From: Paracyclopina nana
Lineage: Eukaryota > Arthropoda > Copepoda > Cyclopoida > Cyclopettidae
Direction of reading: 5' to 3'
NCBI GenBank assembly: GCA_019096065.1
Contig: JAGUCH010000005.1
Span: 1 to 64,000, forward strand
DNA: 64,000 bases
Position 1 is the stretch's first letter, and every line of letters starts with the position of its first letter. Of this stretch, positions 16,036 to 28,700 are shown one piece after another. The position numbers were made by a program, and so were the translations under genes. The notes beneath the pieces were generated by a model. That model made no database searches, was not told where the DNA came from, and saw nothing but the letters and a program-made list of their open reading frames with translations.

Positions 16036-16938
16036 GTAAGTTACCCATTACATAAAAAGATGATCTTCAAGATGATCCATGATGATCCTGGGTATGCTTG
16101 CAAGTAAACGACGTAACTGGAAGCTGATTTTTGGCATGGTGGTAGACCTTGCCCCTGGCTACCTCTTCACCAAAAATCAGCTGATTCCACGTGTACGTTT
16201 TTGGGGCAGCCCTCAATACGTGTCAAAGTTAGGTTAGGCCCAAGCTCCCAGGCCTTAGGCCTAGGTGAAAAATTTCATTAATAAAAAAGATGCCCCTCAT
16301 CAAGATGAACAACTTTCCCTATGACCACTTTGCTCCAGCACCAACTCTGGCTTTACTACATAAGGTTTTCCGAGAGCCTCAATCACTACATAGGGTATAT
16401 ATATACTACTATGGATTCTTTGTACCAAACTGCAGACAACTGCACTAACGCCCCTGGCCCCGCCCCCAGGGGCCTAGGGGCCCCGGGGCTGGTACCCCCG
16501 GGTTCCTTAGGGTCAGGGCTACGCACTGGCGTTGGAATTGGCCCTCTACCCCAATCGGGCCCCAAGTTAGCCCCACCCCAGCTAACGGAGCAAACGACTA
16601 GAGACAGGGACTTTAACTTTTCACCCATTGGGGAATCGCTAAGCGATTCGCCCATTACCCTACCGCGATCTACAGCAACCTACCGCAACCCCCAGATGAC
16701 CTGGGGCCTAGGACCCTGATTTTGACCCCGATTTTGGGCCCTGCCCCACTATATACCCCGTTTCTTAACTACTGAGCACATTACTGACCCACTATACCTT
16801 ACATAGACCCTAACTTTGGCCCCCTGACCCCGATTTTGACCCCGTTTGGGGGGGGCCACCCCAAATATGGACCCCGTTTTTTTCGCAGATTTTCACTCGG
16901 AACGAGCCCAAAACTGACTTTTGAGATACAGCTGAGTC

Positions 16939-17172
16939 CTTTATGGAGCCAACTCAGCACAGTCAGCTGATTTCAAAACTGCTGAGTCACTTTCTCAGCA
17001 CTCTGTATCTCGGAAACTGTGAGAGATATCAAAAAACTTATTTAGCAAAAGTTGCTCAGCACCCCAAAATACCCTTATATACCAAGTCTCAGCATCTCAG
17101 CCAAGTGACTCAGCAATCCAAAATGAGCAAATACAGCAAAGTCATTGAAGCAAAAGTGTTTGCAAATAAATC
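16939..17172. repeat. Inverted-repeat arm, left, subtelomeric copy 1
   Basis: From TTTATGGAGCC through CTCAGCACAGTCAGCTGATTT, CAGCACCCCAAAATA and CAGCAAAGTCATTGAAGC to GCAAATAAATCA, this stretch matches the reverse complement of 21031-21265. The arms are about 235 bp and enclose about 3.9 kb. In copy 2 the arms are at 23638-23872 and 27735-27969. Confidence 0.85.
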
Positions 17173-17325
17173 AAACATCATTTTGACCGAGTCTCAGCAA
17201 AGTAAACAACCGACTCAGCAACACAAAATGACAAGATACAGCAAAGTCATTGAAGCAAAAGTTGTTGCAAATAAATCAAACATCATTTTGACCGAGTCTC
17301 AGCGAAGTAAACAACCGACTCAGCA
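17104..17325. repeat. 108-bp tandem duplication in the subtelomeric unit
   Basis: Two adjacent 108-bp units, each running from a CAAAATGA core through CAGCAAAGTCATTGAAGC, GCAAATAAATCAAACATC and TTTTGACCGAGTCTCAGC to AAGTAAACAACCGACTCAG. Because 108 is divisible by three, one frame stays open as a repeated peptide in copy 1. In copy 2 (about 23805-24027) an extra A in CAGCAAAAGTCAT breaks that frame, which argues against a protein. Confidence 0.85.
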
Positions 17326-18345
17326 ACTCTAAATGTTGAGCTACAGAGCTGAAATTTGATATGCAAGTAGCCCTTGATGTCCCCATCATTTCTTATTTTA
17401 TAAAATTTTCTGACAGACCGCTCCTTCTGGGACCCGATTTCCACACTTTGACCCCCAATATCTCAGCAACGGAGCGTCTCAGCACACTTCAATTTAGTGT
17501 TTTGAAGTCAGGCCGAGCTCCTCTACAAGTCTTGGTTCATAGTCAAGTCCATAAAATGACTTGCCAAAAAGTCGAGTTTTCCTAAGGGGGTAGCCTTAGA
17601 AAAAGTGACCGATTTTTCAAAGTGCTCGGATCGAGCAGAAACTTGGTACGATTGTTCTCCGTCACATTCTGAGCAGATAATCCCAAGTAAACATATGCCC
17701 AAAAACGCTCAGCAGCTGAGTTATTCAGGCTCCCATTTGACCCCATTTTCAGGTTTTTGCATCAGAACTCAGCAGAATGATGAGATATATGAAATGTCTT
17801 TACTGATAAATGATCACTGTCTTATGGGCTATTAGAAAGTGTCATCAGAATTTATCACAGCTCAGCTGGTTCTCTGCTGAGCAGGGTTTTATGCTGAGCA
17901 TATCTGGCTGAATAACTCCGCTGCTGAGCTGCTGAGCGCCAAATCCTTTGGTGTGCTGACTTATTGCATCTAGTAGATCATTTGTGCCAAGTCTCAGCCC
18001 AATCGGAGAACTCAGCGAAAATGAGCACTTTTTCAGGGGGCTCAGCAGCAGTAAACTTTGACGATCGATATCTCAGCAACGGAGCGTCACAGCTCGGATC
18101 AATTTACTGTTCTGAAGTCGTGCTGAGCTCCTCTACCACTTTGTACTTCAAAGCCAAGTCCACAAGTCCACTTCCAAGTCCGCTGGTTCTGTACTGCTGA
18201 GCGCTCAGCGCTATCTCAGCTCGTAGTTGTCCGATTTTAAAACTGTTTACTTCTGTGGAATCCTGAGACTCAGCAGATCATTTTTTCATTTCATAGCAAA
18301 GTTCATATCTCCACTTTTACTGGCGCTACCTCTTAACGAAAAGCC

Positions 18346-20010
18346 CTATGTAGTACGTAGTACATAGAGCTGCGTTTCATCCGTCTATTCAATACGAAAA
18401 TTCGAAAAATGCTCCGATTTTGGACCTCTTTACAGTTTTGGAAATGGGAGACCAAACTGAACACTTTTTGCTAAATAGTAAACAAGATAGCTCCGCTAGA
18501 AGTCTCCGTAAAGCTCAGCAGTTAGGCTTCTATTAAGCGAAAACTTTGGCGCGCGATATCTCCGGTTCTAGACCAGATATTTTGCCACAATTTGATGCTA
18601 TGAAGTCAGGGCAACCTCCTCTACAAGGTTTCAAGGTGTCAAAGACCGTAGACCGACTTTAATTTGATCGCTCGAAATTTGACGCGAGCCGTTTTTCGCG
18701 GAAAATTCCACTTTAGAATGCAATAAAGTCTTCAAATTCATGAAAAAGTCCAAGAAAACAATAAGAGGAAGCTTAGGAGGAAGAATTGACCCATTTCGGG
18801 CAGTTTTAAGCCCCAAAACAAGCCGAATTCGGGCCCAAATGCAAAAGTAAACAAAGTCTCTATATAGTAAACTTCGGCGCGCGATATCTCAGCAACGGAG
18901 AGTCTCAGATCACTTCTTTTTGCACCCAGAGATTCGTCTTGACATTCTCTATCACTTTTATAAGTAAGCAACTCAGCATCTCCGCTTTCAGTCTCCGTAA
19001 AACTTACCCGCTAGGCTGCTATTTAGCGGTACCGGCGCTCAGCGCTATCTCAGCTCGTTATTGTCCGATTTTAAAACTATTTATACCAATGGAATCCTGA
19101 GACTCAGCAGATCATTTTTTCATTTCATAGCAAACTTGATAAGTCAACTTTTACTGGCTCTACTTCTTAACGAAAAGCCCTATGTACTACGTAGTACATA
19201 GAGCTGCGTTTCATCCGTCTATTCAATACGAAAATTCGAAAATTGCTCCGATTTTGGATCTATTTACAGTTTTGGAAATGGGAGACCAAACTGAACACTT
19301 TTGCTACATAGTAAACAAGATATCTCAGCTCCTTGTCTCCGTAAAACTCAGCAGACGGATGCTATTAAGCGGTAAACTTTGGCGCGCGATATCTCCGGTT
19401 CTAGACCAGATATTTTGCCCCAATTTGATGCTATGAAGTCAGGGCAATCAGCTCTACAAGGTCTTTTTAGTAATCAAAGGCCGTAGACCGACTTTAATTT
19501 GATCGGCGAAAATTTGACGCGATCCGTTTTTCGCGGAAAATTCCACTGTAGAATGCAATAAAGTCATCAAATTCATGAAAAGTCCAAGAAAACAATAAGT
19601 AGAAGACTTGGCACTAAGAATCGCCGCATTTCGAGTAGTTTTAGGCCCCAAAACAGGCCAAATTCGTGCCCAAAATGAAAAGTAAACAAAGTCTATAGTA
19701 GTAAACTTCGGGAGCTATATCTCAGCAACGGAGAGCCTCAGATCACTTCTTTTTGCACCCAGAGATTCGTCTTGACATTCTCTATCACTTCTATAAGTAC
19801 TCAAAGTCCCTCAGCGCATTTTCGTTTACGAAGTTCTGTACTGCTGAGCGCTCAGCGCTATCTCCGCTTGTATTTATCCGATTTTAAAACTGTTTACACC
19901 TATGGAATCCAGAGACTCAGCAGAAACTACTTTTACTTAATAGCAAAATTGATATCTCCACTTTGCGCCCGCTACTTAACGAAAAGCTCTATGTACTACG
20001 TAGTACATAG
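18346..20010. repeat. Three internal modules with 22-bp palindromes (copy 1)
   Basis: A palindrome with core TACTACGTAGTA flanked by CTATG and CATAG lies at 18346-18367 (one mismatch, TAGTACGTAGTA), 19180-19201 (perfect) and 19989-20010 (perfect). Each follows AACGAAAAG and precedes similar sequence, so these are about 820-bp direct repeats of one module. Shared parts include GAAAATTCGAAAA, TTACAGTTTTGGAAATGGGA, GGCGCGCGATATCTCCGG and TTTTTCGCGGAAAATTCCAC. Confidence 0.88.
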
Positions 20011-21030
20011 CACTGTACTTAAAACTCGTTAAGCATGCGAAAATTCGAAAAATGCCCCGATTTTGGAACTCTTTACAGTTTTGGAAATGGGAGACCAAAC
20101 TGAACACTTTTGCTAAATAGTAAACAAGATAGCTCAGCTAGAAGTCTCCGTAAAGCTCAGCAGTTAGGCTGCTATTAAGCGAAAACTTTGGCGCGCGATA
20201 TCTCCGGTTCTAGACCAGATATTTTGCCACAATTTGATGCTATGAAGTCAGGGCAACCTCCTCTACAAGGTTTCAAGGTGTCAAAGGCCGTAGACCGACT
20301 TTAATTTGATCGCTCGAAATTTGACGCGAGCCGTTTTTCGCGGAAAATTCCACTCTAGAATGCAATAAAGTCTTCAAATTCATGAAAAAGTCCAAGAAAA
20401 CAGTAAAAGGAAGCTTGGCTGCAAGAATTACCGCTTTCCCGGCACTTTTAGCCCCAAAAACTGGCCAAATTCGAGCTAAAATGCAAAAGTAAACAAAGTC
20501 TATAGTTGTAAACTTCGACCCGCGATATCTCCGCAACGGAGCGTCTCAGCTCACTTCAATTTACTGTTTTGAAGTCGTGAGCTCATTCTCTACAACTTTT
20601 GCTTCAAAGTCATTTTCATATCTCAGCATTTACTCCCGCTCGAACTCGCACTTTTTGTGCTGAGCCAATTCCAAAATTCAAAGATGGAATCAAAAAGTTT
20701 ACTTATAAAAGTTCTAGAGAATGACTTTATGTATTCATGTATCAAAGGGCTTGGCAAGAGGGCAAGCCGTTGGCCCACAATCCTTGGAAGAGACATTATT
20801 CACTACAATGAACTTTGCGAATCAATATCTCAGCAACGGAGCGTCTCAGCTCACATCCATTTACTGTTATGAAGTCGTGCTGAGCTCCTCTACCACTTTG
20901 CATATCATAGTCAAGTCCATAAAATGACTTGGGAAAAAGTCGAGTTTCCCAAGGCCAGAGCCTTAGGGATTTTTCGACGATTTCGTCAAAAGCGGCCTAG
21001 CTCAAAAACAAGACCAGTTCTGAACTCAGT

Positions 21031-21265
21031 GATTTATTTGCAACAACTTTTGCTTCAATGACTTTGCTGTATCTTGCCATTTTAGGGTGCTGAGTCACTT
21101 TACTGAGATGCTGAGATTCGGTATGTTTACATATTTTGGGGTGCTGAGCAACTTTTGCTAAATAAGTTTTTTGATATCTCTTACCGTTCCGGCCCTACCG
21201 AATGCTGAGAAAACGACTCAGCAGTTTTGAAATCAGCTGACTGTGCTGAGTAGCCTCCATAAAGG
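21031..21265. repeat. Inverted-repeat arm, right, subtelomeric copy 1
   Basis: Reverse complement of the left arm at 16939-17172: GATTTATTTGCAACAACTTT, GCTTCAATGACTTTGCTGTA, TTTTGGGGTGCTGAGCAACT and AATCAGCTGACTGTGCTGAG all recur inverted. Divergence between the arms is clearly higher than between the two 6.5-kb units, so the inversion is older than the tandem duplication. Confidence 0.85.
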
Positions 21266-22524
21266 AAAGTGCTGGGAGCCAGAATCCAAAGTTTCATCGA
21301 GTTTGGGTGAAAAATAAGCCATCTAGGGCGGGTTAAAGTTTTGGGGTGACTCCCCAAGTCGGGGTCACGGACCGGGTCCTCGTAGCCCAAATCGGGGTCC
21401 AGAATCGGGTTCAGCACCCCCAAAAACCCTATAGAGGACACCGAGCACGTCCCGATATCTCAAAGGACCCCCGAGTTACCCCCAGGGCCCAAACTTGCCC
21501 CAAAACCTGCGCGCGCCACATGGCCCGCGACCGCCCAGCTATCGCTATTTGCCGGTCCGATCGGGTCGCGCGATACGGCAAATGAAAGCTGAGGCCAAAC
21601 TGAACAACTTTTATTTTATGGGTCATTGGGGTCAGACCCCCCCAAGAGGTAGTTGGAGTACATAGGGTACCCCATTTGGGACCCTGCGGGTACTAGGAGT
21701 GGAGCTAGCGCCAATCTGACTGCAGATTTGGATTCCCCACCCCTGAAAACCTGTCCGAGGACACCTCAGCCGACCCGATAGGCCACTCCACGTAGGAGTT
21801 GACCTCAGCCTGGGGGGTGGCTTCCTGCCAAAAAGTGCAGTTCACTAATAAAGTACCCCCAAATCGGGTCCTAACCCGATTTTGACAACTGATTGGGGTT
21901 CCCAGAGCCCAAGTTTCATAATAAGAATGAGAGGGTGTGGCCCCTGGGCCACTCCTTCTGAATCTTGGCGGGGTCAGCCTGCAAGGTTTCACTGTCTCTT
22001 CCGCCCCTAGCTCCCCAAATCTTTGCCCTCTTGGAACGGGACCAACGCCATCGGGTTCCCAGAGTTTGAAATCAATTTGGTGTTTTTTTTTCAGCCCATT
22101 CTACCTATGAAAATGAGGTCAACCCTGGCCTCAAAGTTGAAAATGGAGGCCAAAAAGTGAAAAATCGGGTTAAAACGATGATCCTTATGAAGCGAGCGGG
22201 CCAATCTAGAAGGTGGGCAAAAAAATTTCACTAATAGAAGTTGTAGGGCGTGTCATGAATGGGCTAGGATATAAAGGGTGGGCCGAGAGGGCACACCCCG
22301 TCCCGCCCATGGGCGGAAGAGACACCTTTTACAGATGAAACATAGAGTAAAACGGTTTTTTTAACCTAGCGGCCGAAATCAAAGGTGAATCGTGAAGGAC
22401 CATAAAATATCAAATTACCTACATGAAAATCGGGTTTTTTTGTATTAATGAAGTTTTTCAAGAGGGCAAGCCCCCAGGGCCCCAGGCTACGGAAGAGACG
22501 AGGATCATCCTTAGGTTAACTTAT

Positions 22525-22730
22525 CCTAACCTAACCTAACCTAACCTAACCTAACCTAACCTAACCTAACCTAACCTAACCTAACCTAACCTAACCTAAC
22601 CTAACCTAACCTAACCTAACCTAACCTAACCTAACCTAACCTAACCTAACCTAACCTAACCTAACCTAACCTAACCTAACCTAACCTAACCTAACCTAAC
22701 CTAACCTAACCTAACCTAACCTAACCTAAC
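22525..22730. repeat. Interstitial perfect (CCTAA)n array between subtelomeric units
   Basis: About 41 uninterrupted CCTAA units in the same orientation as the terminal telomere. They join the right end of unit 1 (GGTTAACTTAT) to the left end of unit 2 (GTAAGTTACCC). Confidence 0.97.
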
Positions 22731-25700
22731 GTAAGTTACCCATTACATAAAAAGATGATCTTCAAGATGATCCATGATGATCCTGGGTATGCTTGCAAGT
22801 AAACGACGTAACTGGAAGCTGATTTTTGGCATGGTGGTAGACCTTGCCCCTGGCTACCTCTTCACCAAAAATCAGCTGATTCCACGTGTACGTTTTTGGG
22901 GCAGCCCTCAATACGTGTCAAAGTTAGGTTAGGCCCAAGCTCCCAGGCCTTAGGCCTAGGTGAAAAATTTCATTAATAAAAAAGATGCCCCTCATCAAGA
23001 TGAACAACTTTCCCTATGACCACTTTGCTCCAGCACCAACTCTGGCTTTACTACATAAGGTTTTCCGAGAGCCTCAATCACTACATAGGGTATATATATA
23101 CTACTATGGATTCTTTGTACCAAACTGCAGACAACTGCACTAACGCCCCTGGCCCCGCCCCCAGGGGCCTAGGGGCCCCGGGGCTGGTACCCCCGGGTTC
23201 CTTAGGGTCAGGGCTACGCACTGGCGTTGGAATTGGCCCTCTACCCCAATCGGGCCCCAAGTTAGCCCCACCCCCAGCTAACGGAGCAAACGACTAGAGA
23301 CAGGGACTTTAACTTTTCACCCATTGGGGAATCGCTCAGCGATTCGCCCATTACCCTACCGCGACCTACCGCAACCTACCGCAACCCCAGATGACCCTGA
23401 GGGGCCTAGGACCCTGATTTTGACCCCGATTTTGGGCCCCGCCCCCACTATATACCCCGTTTCTTAACTACTGAGCACATTACTGACCCACTATACCTTA
23501 CATAGACCCTAACTTTGGCCCCCTGACCCCGATTTTGACCCCGTTTGGGGGGGGCCACCCCAAATATGGACCCCGTTTTTTTCGCAGATTTTCACTCGGA
23601 ACGAGCCCAAAACTGACTTTTGAGATACAGCTGAGTCCTTTATGGAGCCAACTCAGCACAGTCAGCTGATTTCAAAACTGCTGAGTCACTTTCTCAGCAC
23701 TCTGTATCTCGGAAACTGTGAGAGATATCAAAAACTTATTTAGCAAAAAGTTGCTCAGCACCCCAAAATACCCTTATATACCAAGTCTCAGCATCTCAGC
23801 CAAGTGACTCAGCAATCCAAAATGAGCAAATACAGCAAAGTCATTGAAGCAAAAGTGTTTGCAAATAAATCAAACATCATTTTGACCGAGTCTCAGCAAA
23901 GTAAACAACCGACTCAGCAACACAAAATGACAAGATACAGCAAAAGTCATTGAAGCAAAAGTTGTTGCAAATAAATCAAACATCATTTTGACCGAGTCTC
24001 AGCGAAGTAAACAACCGACTCAGCAACTCTAAATGTTGAGCTACAGAGCTGAAATTTGATATGCAAGTAGCCCTTGATGTCCCCATCATTTCTTATTTTA
24101 TAAAATTTTCTGACAGACCGCTCCTTCTGGGACCCGATTTCCACACTTTGACCCCCAATATCTCAGCAACGGAGCGTCTCAGCACACTTCAATTTAGTGT
24201 TTTGAAGTCAGGCCGAGCTCCTCTACAAGTCTTGGTTCATAGTCAAGTCCATAAAATGACTTGCCAAAAAGTCGAGTTTTCCTAAGGGGTAGCCTTAGAA
24301 AAGTGACCGATTTTTCAAAGTGCTCGGATCGAGCAGAAACTTGGTACGATTGTTCTCCGTCACATTCTGAGCAGATAATCCCAAGTAAACATATGCCCAA
24401 AAACGCTCAGCAGCTGAGTTATTCAGGCTCCCATTTGACCCCATTTTCAGGTTTTTGCATCAGAACTCAGCAGAATGATGAGATATATGAAATGTCTTTA
24501 CTGATAAATGATCACTGTCTTATGGGCTATTAGAAAGTGTCATCAGAATTTATCACAGCTCAGCTGGTTCTCTGCTGAGCAGGGTTTTATGCTGAGCATA
24601 TCTGGCTGAATAACTCCGCTGCTGAGCTGCTGAGCGCCAAATCCTTTGGTGTGCTGACTTATTGCATCTAGTAGATCATTTGTGCCAAGTCTCAGCCCAA
24701 TCGGAGAACTCAGCGAAAATGAGCACTTTTTCAGGGGGCTCAGCAGCAGTAAACTTTGACGATCGATATCTCAGCAACGGAGCGTCACAGCTCGGATCAA
24801 TTTACTGTTCTGAAGTCGTGCTGAGCTCCTCTACCACTTTGTACTTCAAAGCCAAGTCCACAAGTCCACTTCCAAGTCCGCTGGTTCTGTACTGCTGAGC
24901 GCTCAGCGCTATCTCAGCTCGTAATTGTCCGATTTTAAAACTGTTTACTTCTATGGAATCCAGAGACTCAGCAGAAACTACTTTTACTTCATAGCAAACT
25001 TGATATCTCCACTTTTACTGCCGCTACTTCTTAACGAAAAGCTCTATGTACTACGTAGTACATAGAGCTGCGTTTCATCCGTCTATTCAATACGAAAATT
25101 CGAAAAATGCTCCGATTTTGGACCTCTTTACAGTTTTGGAAATGGGAGACCAAACTGAACACTTTTTGCTAAATAGTAAACAAGATAGCTCCGCTAGAAG
25201 TCTCCGTAAAGCTCAGCAGTTAGGCTTCTATTAAGCGAAAACTTTGGCGCGCGATATCTCCGGTTCTAGACCAGATATTTTGCCACAATTTGATGCTATG
25301 AAGTCAGGGCAACCTCCTCTACAAGGTTTCAAGGTGTCAAAGACCGTAGACCGACTTTAATTTGATCGCTCGAAATTTGACGCGAGCCGTTTTTCGCGGA
25401 AAATTCCACTTTAGAATGCAATAAAGTCTTCAAATTCATGAAAAAGTCCAAGAAAACAATAAGAGGAAGCTTAGGAGGAAGAATTGACCCATTTCGGGCA
25501 GTTTTAAGCCCCAAAACAAGCCGAATTCGGGCCCAAATGCAAAAGTAAACAAAGTCTCTATATAGTAAACTTCGGCGCGCGATATCTCAGCAACGGAGAG
25601 TCTCAGATCACTTCTTTTTGCACCCAGAGATTCGTCTTGACATTCTCTATCACTTTTATAAGTAAGCAACTCAGCATCTCCGCTTTCAGTCTCCGTAAAA

Positions 25701-28700
25701 CTTACCCGCTAGGCTGCTATTTAGCGGTACCGGCGCTCAGCGCTATCTCAGCTCGTTATTGTCCGATTTTAAAACTATTTATACCAATGGAATCCTGAGA
25801 CTCAGCAGATCATTTTTTCATTTCATAGCAAACTTGATAAGTCAACTTTTACTGGCTCTACTTAGTAACGAAAAGCCCTATGTACTACGTAGTACATAGA
25901 GCTGCGTTTCATCCGTCTATTCAATACGAAAATTCGAAAATTGCTCCGATTTTGGATCTATTTACAGTTTTGGAAATGGGAGACCAAACTGAACACTTTT
26001 TGCTACATAGTAAACAAGATATCTCAGCTCCTTGTCTCCGTAAAACTCAGCAGACGGATGCTATTAAGCGGTAAACTTTGGCGCGCGATATCTCCGGTTC
26101 TAGACCAGATATTTTGCCCCAATTTGATGCTATGAAGTCAGGGCAATCAGCTCTACAAGGTCTTTTAGTAATCAAAGGCCGTAGACCGACTTTAATTTGA
26201 TCGGCGAAAATTTGACGCGATCCGTTTTTCGCGGAAAATTCCACTGTAGAATGCAATAAAGTCATCAAATTCATGAAAAAGTCCAAGAAAACAATAAGTA
26301 GAAGACTTGGCACTAAGAATCGCCGCATTTCGAGTAGTTTTAGGCCCCAAAACAGGCCAAATTCGTGCCCAAAATGAAAAGTAAACAAAGTCTATAGTAG
26401 TAAACTTCGGGGAGCTATATCTCAGCAACGGAGAGCCTCAGATCACTTCTTTTTGCACCCAGAGATTCGTCTTGACATTCTCTATCACTTCTATAAGTAC
26501 TCAAAGTCCCTCAGCGCATTTTCGTTTACGAAGTTCTGTACTGCTGAGCGCTCAGCGCTATCTCCGCTTGTATTTATCCGATTTTAAAACTGTTTACACC
26601 TATGGAATCCAGAGACTCAGCAGAAACTACTTTTACTTAATAGCAAAATTGATATCTCCACTTTTGCGCCCGCTACTTCTTAACGAAAAGCTCTATGTAC
26701 TACGTAGTACATAGCACTGTACTTAAAACTCGTTAAGCATGCGAAAATTCGAAAAATGCCCCGATTTTGGAACTCTTTACAGTTTTGGAAATGGGAGACC
26801 AAACTGAACACTTTTGCTAAATAGTAAACAAGATAGCTCAGCTAGAAGTCTCCGTAAAGCTCAGCAGTTAGGCTGCTATTAAGCGAAAACTTTGGCGCGC
26901 GATATCTCGGTTCTAGACCAGATATTTTGCCACAATTTGATGCTATGAAGTCAGGGCAACCTCCTCTACAAGGTTTCAAGGTGTCAAAGGCCGTAGACCG
27001 ACTTTAATTTGATCGCTCGAAATTTGACGCGAGCCGTTTTTCGCGGAAAATTCCACTCTAGAGATGCAATAAAGTCTTCAAATTCATGAAAAAGTCCAAG
27101 AAAACAGTAAAAGGAAGCTTGGCTGCAAGAATTACCGCTTTCCCGGCACTTTTAGCCCCAAAAACTGGCCAAATTCGAGCTAAAATGCAAAAGTAAACAA
27201 AGTCTATAGTTGTAAACTTCGACCCGCGATATCTCCGCAACGGAGCGTCTCAGCTCACTTCAATTTACTGTTTTGAAGTCGTGAGCTCATTCTCTACAAC
27301 TTTTGCTTCAAAGTCATTTTCATATCTCAGCATTTACTCCCGCTCGAACTCGCACTTTTTGTGCTGAGCCAATTCCAAAATTCAAAGATGGAATCAAAAA
27401 GTTTACTTATAAAAGTTCTAGAGAATGACTTTATGTATTCATGTATCAAAGGGCTTGGCAAGAGGGCAAGCCGTTGGCCCACAATCCTTGGAAGAGACAT
27501 TATTCACTACAATGAACTTTGCGAATCAATATCTCAGCAACGGAGCGTCTCAGCTCACATCCATTTACTGTTATGAAGTCGTGCTGAGCTCCTCTACCAC
27601 TTTGCATATCATAGTCAAGTCCATAAAATGACTTGGGAAAAAGTCGAGTTTCCCAAGGCCAGAGCCTTAGGGATTTTTCGACGATTTCGTCAAAAGCGGC
27701 CTAGCTCAAAAACAAGACCAGTTCTGAACTCAGTGATTTATTTGCAACAACTTTTGCTTCAATGACTTTGCTGTATCTTGCCATTTTAGGGTGCTGAGTC
27801 ACTTTACTGAGATGCTGAGATTCGGTATGTTTACATATTTTGGGGTGCTGAGCAACTTTTGCTAAATAAGTTTTTTGATATCTCTTACCGTTCCGGCCCT
27901 ACCGAATGCTGAGAAAACGACTCAGCAGTTTTGAAATCAGCTGACTGTGCTGAGTAGCCTCCATAAAGGAAAGTGCTGGGAGCCAGAATCCAAAGTTTCA
28001 TCGAGTTTGGGTGAAAAATAAGCCATCTAGGGCGGGTTAAAGTTTTGGGGTGACTCCCCAAGTCGGGGTCACGGACCGGGTCCTCGTAGCCCAAATCGGG
28101 GTCCAGAATCGGGTTCAGCACCCCCAAAAACCCTATAGAGGACACCGAGCACGTCCCGATATCTCAAAGGACCCCCGAGTTACCCCCAGGGCCCAAACTT
28201 GCCCCAAAACCCGCGCGCGCCCACATGGCCCGCGACCGCCCAGTATCGCTATTTCCGGTCCGATCGGGTCGCGCGATACGGCAAATGAAAGCTGAGGCCA
28301 AACTGAACAACTTTTATTTTATGGGTCATTGGGGTCAGACCCCCCCAAGAGGTAGTTGGAGTACATAGGGTACCCCATTTGGGACCCTGCGGGTACTAGG
28401 AGTGGAGCTAGCGCCAATCTGACTGCAGATTTGGATTCCCCACCCCTGAAAACCTGTCCGAGGACACCTCAGCCGACCCGATAGGCCACTCCACGTAGGA
28501 GTTGACCTCAGCCTGGGGGGTGGCTTCCTGCCAAAAAGTGCAGTTCACTAATAAAGTACCCCCAAATCGGGTCCTAACCCGATTTTGACAACTGATTGGG
28601 GTTCCCAGAGCCCAAGTTTCATAATAAGAATGAGAGGGTGTGGCCCCTGGGCCACTCCTTCTGAATCTTGGCGGGGTCAGCCTGCAAGGTTTCACTGTCT

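Larger units (their letters stand above)
16036..22524. repeat. Subtelomeric repeat unit, copy 1 (about 6.5 kb)
   Basis: This block begins with GTAAGTTACCCATTACATAA directly after the telomeric array and ends with ATCCTTAGGTTAACTTAT before the next CCTAA array. The same block recurs at 22731-29227 with only scattered substitutions and 1-3 base indels. Contents in order: a GC-rich CCCAGGGG/GGGGCCCC hairpin region (about 16440-16510); a zone full of CTCAGCA motifs; a 108-bp tandem duplication; three spaced copies of a module carrying a perfect or near-perfect 22-bp palindrome; an inverted copy of the left CTCAGCA zone; and a 1.2-kb right end. Open frames of up to 132 codons exist but are broken by indels between the copies, so I call no gene. 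Confidence 0.95.

Noticed and set aside
16321-16719. 132-codon frame at the left end of the subtelomeric unit, repeated at 23016
   Set aside because: The frame is truncated to 93 codons in the other copy by a one-base indel, is low-complexity Pro/Gly from the GC-rich hairpin, and resembles no family.
20273-20536. Frames ending FSAKNGSRQIS.DQIKVGLR, repeated several times in the unit
   Set aside because: They come from the TTTTTCGCGGAAAATTCCAC module repeated internally. Frames shift between modules and copies, so they are repeat shadows.
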